Source: Candidatus Dojkabacteria bacterium (GTDB lineage Bacteria > Patescibacteriota > Dojkabacteria > SC72 > JAFGCJ01). Taken from it: 10,597 nucleotides of DNA. Each line of letters begins with the position of its first letter. Position 1 is the first letter of the stretch. Position numbers and translations under genes: made by a program. The stretch covers positions 1-10,597 of the forward strand of contig JAQVGB010000032.1 in the NCBI GenBank assembly GCA_028696915.1, written 5' to 3'. Below are positions 6,304 to 10,597 of this stretch, in pieces. The notes under the pieces were generated by a model that ran no database searches, was not told the DNA's origin, and saw only the letters and a program-made list of their open reading frames with translations.

Positions 6304-6701
6304 TGGGAGATGTATACAGAAAAAACCGAAGCGATAGTGGGAGTGTGGCGTTGATCACCGTCATTGTGATAACGGGATTACTGCTTGCTACCGGGATTGC
6401 GGCTGTGTTGACCTCGGCAGACCTTGCAGTGTCGGTACGTGACCATCAGCACAAGATGCGTGTCGGACATGTGGTCAGAAGCTGTCTGGAAGAGGCATTG
6501 TTGAGGATCAAGGACGATGAATCTTTTGCCGGAAATTTCTCATTTTCAATGGTAGGCGGGTCATGTGAGGTGGGGGTCGGTGTGGATCCACTTGATCCTG
6601 ATCTCCGGACCATAGATATCGTGTCAACGGCGGACGGGTTTGAGAAAAGCAGACAGTATACGGTCAACATTTCGCTGAATCCCTATCAGCTGGTCGAGTA
6701 G
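6303..6701 (+). CDS. PilX/GspK-like minor pilin without Glu5
   Basis: 132 aa from ATG 6303 (stop/start TGATG overlap); a GTG directly before it at 6300 would add one residue. A basic N-terminus (YRKNRSDSG) precedes a hydrophobic helix of about 20 residues (SVALITVIVITGLLLATG). If cleavage follows that Gly, mature +5 is Ile, not Glu. GspK and many PilX proteins also lack Glu5 and sit at the extreme tip of the pseudopilus. Residues after the helix form a spine (DHQHKMRVGHVVRSCLEEALLRIK) and a short beta domain with two Cys. It is the last gene of the operon. A 31-nt gap separates it from the convergent HD/HAD gene, with no clear terminator. Confidence 0.75.
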   Translation: MGDVYRKNRSDSGSVALITVIVITGLLLATGIAAVLTSADLAVSVRDHQHKMRVGHVVRSCLEEALLRIKDDESFAGNFSFSMVGGSCEVGVGVDPLDPDLRTIDIVSTADGFEKSRQYTVNISLNPYQLVE

Positions 6702-6732
6702 CCGGTCCGCTTGGGATTGTCGCCGAAGTGGC

Positions 6733-8043
6733 CTATCCGTCAACGATGTCGAGAAGGTCTGAAAACTGTCTGAGTGTGAAATCTTCTGTGTCACTCCGCT
6801 GTCCGATATACGGGAGGTAGGGCTCGTTTTCCTGGGGAAGGAAATAGGCAACAGCTGTTCCTGCGTTGCGTCCGATCCGGATATCGTGCGGATGGTTGCA
6901 CACCAGCAGGACATCAGATGGCTTACGGTGAAAATGTTTGATGAGTGTGGTGACGGGATTCGGACGCCCGGATTGCCGGATACCGGCCCTGACATCCGAA
7001 ATGCTCCTGGTCAGGCCGTATCGTTTCAGGCAGGAATTCACAAGGGATTCCGACGTGTCAGTCACTATGGCAACCGGGCAACGGTTGGCGAGGCTCAAAA
7101 CAGTCTTTCGAACCAACGGAAGGAGCAGTATATTCCAGGCTTGTTTTTGTATCGATGTTTCGAGCTGGTCCCGGAACGTTTCCGTGTCATGGATACCAAA
7201 AGCGATATGACTTGAGTGGAAGTCATTGAGAGCCTTGCTGATGATTTCGTCGGAATGAGCCCTGATACCGAATTTCCGTAATATGGTCCGGTACACGGAA
7301 ATGAGCGCAGGATACGTCAGCGCCATGCAGTCGTCCCAGCTGATAATGACGAGGGAAAAATGGCGTTTCTTGTGTTCTGGGGTGCGCTTTCTCAAATATT
7401 CCAGCACGAACGGGCTTGGGCCGAACCATGCTTTCCAGAACGTGAAAATCCGTTTAAACAAATCTTTACGCGCGGTTTTTGTTTTCAGATACAAGGGTAG
7501 CATCATCGGAATAATAATTTGCAGGATCAGGTACTCGAGTTTGCTCGGCAGGCCGAACACATGTCTGAACCGTTCTCTGAGGTTGTCCGTTCCAAGAATG
7601 TCGTAAGCATCTGCCTCCAGCAGTATCCGATGCAGAGGAGACCGTGCACGATTAAAAAATAGATACCAGAGCTGAGCACTGCCGGAATGGTAATGGACGG
7701 CATCAGCTAGAAGTTCGAGCTCTTCTCGTGAGAGAAGGTTTTTAAGTTGGACGCGGATAATTTTTGCACTTTCGCGTCCCTCGTAAATGTTCGCATAAAA
7801 GCCGTAACTACCCATTTGTGCCTTATAGCAGTCGTGCCACCATGCGGCGATACGTGCAAGTTCCGGGTTAATTGCACGAATACCCGGGTAATGGGAGGAA
7901 ACAAGTTCCCGGTATACTTCTATAGCCTTTTTCTCGACGTTTCCCGCATGGACCTGATCGTGCATCGGATCGCGTGAATGTGACATCCAGTCTTTGCCTT
8001 GCCGTATCGCGATCCTGTAATGTGCCGAAGGAGTCTTTTTCAT
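6733..8043 (-). CDS. HD-domain phosphohydrolase fused to a degenerate HAD-like domain
   Basis: 436 aa, predicted cytoplasmic. The N-terminal part (about 25-165) has an HD pattern: H32 (HAGNV), H70-D71 (AAWWHDCYK), H117/H119 (ADAVHYHSG) and D145 or D148 (LEADAYDILG), so metal binding looks intact. A hydrophobic stretch at 170-186 links to a HAD-like Rossmann domain from about 229 to 436 with the phosphoglycolate-phosphatase layout. Its catalytic residues are changed: motif I is SWDD (Ser235 where the nucleophile Asp should be; Asp237 kept), motif II Thr328 is kept (IVTDTS), motif III has Arg360 for Lys (GRPNP), and motif IV is CNHPHD (Asn383 for Asp). The HAD half is therefore probably non-catalytic and may bind a ligand or regulate the HD half. 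The substrate is unknown; nucleotides or phosphorylated metabolites are the family options. The gene is monocistronic and convergent to the pilus operon. It has no Shine-Dalgarno. Confidence 0.82.
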   Translation of the reverse strand: MKKTPSAHYRIAIRQGKDWMSHSRDPMHDQVHAGNVEKKAIEVYRELVSSHYPGIRAINPELARIAAWWHDCYKAQMGSYGFYANIYEGRESAKIIRVQLKNLLSREELELLADAVHYHSGSAQLWYLFFNRARSPLHRILLEADAYDILGTDNLRERFRHVFGLPSKLEYLILQIIIPMMLPLYLKTKTARKDLFKRIFTFWKAWFGPSPFVLEYLRKRTPEHKKRHFSLVIISWDDCMALTYPALISVYRTILRKFGIRAHSDEIISKALNDFHSSHIAFGIHDTETFRDQLETSIQKQAWNILLLPLVRKTVLSLANRCPVAIVTDTSESLVNSCLKRYGLTRSISDVRAGIRQSGRPNPVTTLIKHFHRKPSDVLLVCNHPHDIRIGRNAGTAVAYFLPQENEPYLPYIGQRSDTEDFTLRQFSDLLDIVDG

Positions 8044-8055
8044 GAATCGATCACA

Positions 8056-8064
8056 ACTATACCA
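8056..8064 (-). promoter_or_regulatory. Extended -10 promoter of the HD/HAD gene
   Basis: On the minus strand TGGTATAGT is an extended -10 (TGn plus TATAGT, 5/6). It ends 12 nt before ATG 8043, leaving a leader of only about 5 nt. No -35 is evident. An 8-bp palindrome CCATATGG (8062-8069) overlaps it. Confidence 0.45.
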
Positions 8065-8093
8065 TATGGATGGCTAGGTGACCGAGCCGGTGA

Positions 8094-8122
8094 TTGCGGT
8101 ACAGGCCGGTATACCGTATAAT
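8094..8122 (+). promoter_or_regulatory. Upstream thrS promoter with palindrome in the spacer
   Basis: TTGCGG (8094-8099, 3/6) and a perfect TATAAT (8117-8122) are separated by 17 bp. The 10 bp just before the -10 are a perfect palindrome, CGGTATACCG (8107-8116), which could be an operator. Initiation near 8129 falls just before a 23-codon leader ORF. Confidence 0.5.
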
Positions 8123-8131
8123 TCTTTGAGG

Positions 8132-8203
8132 ATGTATCGCACACTGAGAACAACAGATCAGCTTCAGCAAATTATAAGGCTCGTGTATCCCACATGCCGC
8201 TAA
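8132..8203 (+). CDS. Possible 23-aa leader peptide upstream of thrS
   Basis: ATG to TAA, 23 codons, starting 9 nt after the TATAAT box, so it could be read from a leaderless or nearly leaderless mRNA. Four codons are Thr (residues 4, 7, 8, 21), all ACA, with a tandem pair at 7-8. That suits a leader peptide sensing Thr-tRNA before the threonyl-tRNA synthetase gene. Against it: 4 of 23 Thr is only modest enrichment, and no terminator hairpin follows. A weaker hairpin (8226-8249: 8 pairs, one mismatch, 6-nt loop, no T-run) lies between it and thrS. Coding status is unproven. Confidence 0.25.
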   Translation: MYRTLRTTDQLQQIIRLVYPTCR

Positions 8204-8257
8204 TTCCTGCCGTATCTACTTCGTGGTGCCGGATTTTCTGATCCGTCACGCTCTATT

Positions 8258-8263
8258 TATAAG
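8258..8263 (+). promoter_or_regulatory. Proximal -10 box (TATAAG) for thrS
   Basis: TATAAG (5/6) ends 10 nt before ATG 8274, which would give a leader of about 3 nt. The -35 region at 17 bp (TTTCTG) is poor. It may be a second, leaderless start site for thrS or a chance AT-rich match. Confidence 0.3.
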
Positions 8264-8273
8264 CCTATTACCG

Positions 8274-10037
8274 ATGAATACTGTACACAAAGAAAAAAAT
8301 GAAGACCTTGAGCCGATGCGCCATTCGGCTTCGCACGTGCTTGCACAGGCAGTATTGAAGATGTTTCCTCAGGCGAAACTTGGGATCGGACCTGCGATTG
8401 ACAATGGATTTTACTACGACTTCGAGCTTCCCCGCCCGCTTCGGGAGGATGACCTCGCGGAAATCGAAAAGGAAATGAAACGGATACAAAAAAAGAACCT
8501 TCCGCTCCATCGCGAAATGATGCCGCGGGACGAGGCGATAACGATGTTTAAAGACTCGGGACAGACCTATAAGCTGGATCTGCTTGAAGATATTCCGGAC
8601 GATCCGGTCAGCGTATATGTGACGGGTGACGACGACTTTTCTGATCTCTGTCGAGGACCGCACATGGAGCATACGGGCCAGACGGGAAGTTTTAAGCTCG
8701 ATCGGATCGCAGGTGCGTACTGGCGCGGTGATGAGAATAAGCCGATGCTCCAGCGTATCTACGGTCTGTCGTTTCCGACTCAACAGGAGCTGGACGAGTA
8801 CCTTGCTTACCGTGAAAAGCTCAAGCTTATCGATCATCGGAAACTGGGAAAGGATATGGACCTTTTTTCTTTTCATGAAGAGAGCCCGGGCAATGTCTTC
8901 TGGCATCCCAAGGGCATGCGGATCATGACGAAGCTTATGTCATACTGGAGAGAGCTTCATTTGAGGAACGGCTATGTCGAGGTTCGCACGCCGGTCCTCC
9001 TGACGACTGATACCTGGAAGCGCAGTGGTCATCTGACGACGTTTAGGGAAAAGATGTACATGGTACAGACAATCGATGCTGATGCGTTTAACTATGCGGT
9101 CAAACCGATGAACTGTGACGGAGGGATGCTGATCTACAAAAGCACTCAGCACTCATACCGTGATTTGCCCTTGAGAATGGGGGAGATGGGGGTTGTGCAC
9201 CGCTACGAAAGCTCTGGTGAAACCCACGGTCTGTTCCGTGTGCGTGAATTCACGCAGGACGATGCACATATTTTTTGTACAGAGGCTCAGATCAAGGACG
9301 AGCTGAAGGGGGTGATTAATCTCTGTCTAGAGTTTTACAAGACGTTCGGATTGTCAGTCCATCACATCGAGCTGTCTACCCGCCCGGAAAAGTCGGTCGG
9401 ATCGGACGAGGCATGGGAAAAAGCAGAGGACATCATGCGACAGGTCCTGACCGAGGTGAAGATTGAGTACCAGATCAATGAAGGAGATGGCGCGTTTTAT
9501 GGACCGAAGTTCGATTTCCATCTTGAAGATAGTGTAGGGCGGACGTGGCAGTGCGGCACGATCCAGCTTGATTTTGCACAGCCTGAGAATTTCGAGCTCG
9601 AGTATATTGATGAGAAGGGAGAGAAACAGCGGCCCATCATGATCCATCGCGTTTTATACGGATCGATAGAGCGTTTCGTAGGGATACTGCTTGAGAACTA
9701 CGGCGGCATTCTGCCGTTGTGGATTTCACCCGAGCCAGTGCGGATCATCCCGATCGCTGACCGACATACCGTATATGCGCGGGATGTCGAAACCCGGTTG
9801 AAAAAGGCCGGCGTAGCTGTTACAGTTGATACGAGAGGGGAAACGATGCAGGCTAGGATTCGTGATGCGGAACTGCAGAAGGTCCCCTATGTTCTTGTCG
9901 TCGGAGATAAAGAACAGGAAAATGATACTATTTCTGTTCGTCCTCACGGCAAGAAAGATACCGGCATGGTCGGTGTCCCGGACTTTATTAAAATGGTTAA
10001 AAAGGAAATAAAAAGCAAAGCGTATGCGAAAAAATAG
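8274..10037 (+). CDS. thrS: Threonyl-tRNA synthetase lacking the TGS domain
   Basis: 587 aa class II synthetase that charges tRNA-Thr with threonine using ATP. It starts directly at the N2 editing domain: HSASH (H17, H21) and CRGPH (C126, H130) give the HxxxH and CxxxH motifs that hydrolyse Ser-tRNA-Thr. The catalytic core shows motif 1 (about 212-240, ending EVRTP), motif 2 (RYESSGETHGLFRVREF, about 310-326), zinc ligands C281, H332 and H458, and motif 3 (about 459-475). An anticodon-binding domain covers about 486-585. The usual bacterial protein is about 640 aa with an N-terminal TGS domain; that is absent here, as in some other ThrRS. In-frame GTG codons at 8223 and 8226 would add 16-17 hydrophobic residues unlike the family, so ATG 8274 is preferred. 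No Shine-Dalgarno is seen. Its end overlaps infC by 14 nt. Confidence 0.95.
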   Translation: MNTVHKEKNEDLEPMRHSASHVLAQAVLKMFPQAKLGIGPAIDNGFYYDFELPRPLREDDLAEIEKEMKRIQKKNLPLHREMMPRDEAITMFKDSGQTYKLDLLEDIPDDPVSVYVTGDDDFSDLCRGPHMEHTGQTGSFKLDRIAGAYWRGDENKPMLQRIYGLSFPTQQELDEYLAYREKLKLIDHRKLGKDMDLFSFHEESPGNVFWHPKGMRIMTKLMSYWRELHLRNGYVEVRTPVLLTTDTWKRSGHLTTFREKMYMVQTIDADAFNYAVKPMNCDGGMLIYKSTQHSYRDLPLRMGEMGVVHRYESSGETHGLFRVREFTQDDAHIFCTEAQIKDELKGVINLCLEFYKTFGLSVHHIELSTRPEKSVGSDEAWEKAEDIMRQVLTEVKIEYQINEGDGAFYGPKFDFHLEDSVGRTWQCGTIQLDFAQPENFELEYIDEKGEKQRPIMIHRVLYGSIERFVGILLENYGGILPLWISPEPVRIIPIADRHTVYARDVETRLKKAGVAVTVDTRGETMQARIRDAELQKVPYVLVVGDKEQENDTISVRPHGKKDTGMVGVPDFIKMVKKEIKSKAYAKK

Positions 10038-10597
10038 AACGTTTCGTCCCCACTCACAGCGTCCCCGGTTCCCGCGTTCTTCGGGTGGCCGGTCGAGCGG
10101 GAGGTTTACAAGGGACTATCGGAGTGAGGTCCGATATAATCGAAATACCTATATTACGGCCCCAGAAGTTCGATTAATCGGAAGTGATGGTGAGAACGTC
10201 GGGGTAGTAGACATCAAGACAGCACTCGAGCGCGCACGTGAAGAGGGCCTTGATTTGGTAGAAGTTGCACCAAACGCCCAGCCACCTGTCTGCCGTATCA
10301 TTCCGTGGTCGAAGTTCCTCTACGAACAAAAGAAGAAGGAGAAGGAGGCTCGTAAAAACAAGCAAAAAGAAATGAAAGAATTCCGCTTTGGAACGTTTAT
10401 TGCTGAAGGTGACAAAGAACGGCAGGTGAACCGGGCGAAAGAATTTCTCGACAAGGGACATAACGTGAAGTTGACGGTCTGGCGCAAGGGTAGGACGCCG
10501 ATAGAGCATTCGAAGCTTTTGTTAAACGATTTATTGACACGTTTTGCGGTGTATAGTACTATCGATGTCGTACCGCAAATCGAAGGAAAACAAGTTT
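10024..10597 (+). CDS. infC: Translation initiation factor IF-3 (3' end beyond the window)
   Basis: 191 residues visible, open at the window edge. IF-3 binds the 30S subunit and checks initiator tRNA and start-codon pairing. The N-terminal domain is at about 39-106 (NTYITAPEVRLIGSDGENVGVV, LDLVEVAPNAQPPVCRI, KFLYEQKKKEKEARK), followed by a lysine-rich linker and the C-terminal domain from about 115 (KEFRFGTFIAEGD, KGHNVKLTVWRKGR). The usual FRGREMAH-type motif reads RKGRTPIEH, with Gly-Arg kept and one extra residue. The first 38 residues form a basic extension (12 Arg in the first 40). ATG 10024 lies inside the end of thrS (14-nt overlap), so translation is probably coupled. The start is ordinary ATG, unlike the AUU of E. 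coli infC. In most bacteria rpmI and rplT follow; they would be outside the window. Confidence 0.93.
   Translation, partial: MRKNRTFRPHSQRPRFPRSSGGRSSGRFTRDYRSEVRYNRNTYITAPEVRLIGSDGENVGVVDIKTALERAREEGLDLVEVAPNAQPPVCRIIPWSKFLYEQKKKEKEARKNKQKEMKEFRFGTFIAEGDKERQVNRAKEFLDKGHNVKLTVWRKGRTPIEHSKLLLNDLLTRFAVYSTIDVVPQIEGKQV

Noticed and set aside
2503..6701. Recoded UGA (Gly) as in Gracilibacteria
   Set aside because: UGA ends pilB and three prepilin genes exactly where the proteins should end and the next gene starts.
6702..6732. Possible hairpin between the pilus operon and the convergent HD/HAD gene
   Set aside because: About 8 pairs with a bulge and a G-U, and no T-tract on either side; too weak to call a terminator.
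8204..8273. T-box riboswitch upstream of thrS
   Set aside because: The leader is too short and I find no T-box sequence, specifier stem or terminator hairpin.
1..10597. CRISPR array, insertion sequence, tRNA or prophage
   Set aside because: No regularly spaced repeats, transposase, cloverleaf or phage gene is visible on either strand.

Overview
The window looks like a chromosomal segment of a candidate-phyla-radiation (Patescibacteria-type) bacterium. This is inferred from gene content, not from a database match. The signs are a compact type IV pilus locus, short pseudopilins, secreted Cys-rich and Ig-like proteins of a kind common in that group, a ThrRS without a TGS domain, and almost no Shine-Dalgarno sequences. 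UGA acts as a normal stop (for example at the pilB/pilC and prepilin overlaps), so the Gly-UGA code of Gracilibacteria/Absconditabacteria does not apply. I cannot place the phylum more precisely.

Layout. Positions 41-544 (+) encode a membrane-anchored Cys-rich protein ending in a DUF333-like domain. It converges on a minus-strand gene (1606-569) for an exported protein with a Cys-rich Ig-like ectodomain, two further membrane helices and a possible SH3-like tail. Positions 1769-2227 (+) encode a type IV pilin as a single-gene unit with its own promoter, the only good ribosome-binding site in the window, and a strong UUCG-loop terminator. After a second promoter and a 155-nt leader with a hairpin comes a tightly packed operon (2503-6701): pilB ATPase, pilC platform protein, three class-III-signal pseudopilins (one only 82 aa) and a PilX/GspK-like minor pilin without Glu5. 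A convergent minus-strand gene (8043-6733) encodes an HD phosphohydrolase fused to a HAD-like domain whose catalytic residues are largely replaced. Divergent from it, thrS (8274-10037) and infC (10024 to the window edge) overlap by 14 nt and form a translation operon.

How it fits together. The 1769 pilin would be the abundant fibre subunit, made from its own strong transcript. PilB and PilC polymerise it, and the four minor pilins would prime or cap the fibre. Prepilin peptidase, PilM/N/O and a retraction ATPase are not in the window and must lie elsewhere. ThrS and IF-3 are housekeeping and unrelated to the pilus.

The most interesting points are the HD/pseudo-HAD fusion, a PilB without its N-terminal regulatory domain next to a PilC with a long charged tail, a short Thr(ACA)-containing leader ORF upstream of thrS, and -10 boxes placed so close to several start codons that leaderless mRNAs are likely. 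I see no CRISPR array, insertion sequence, tRNA or rRNA.
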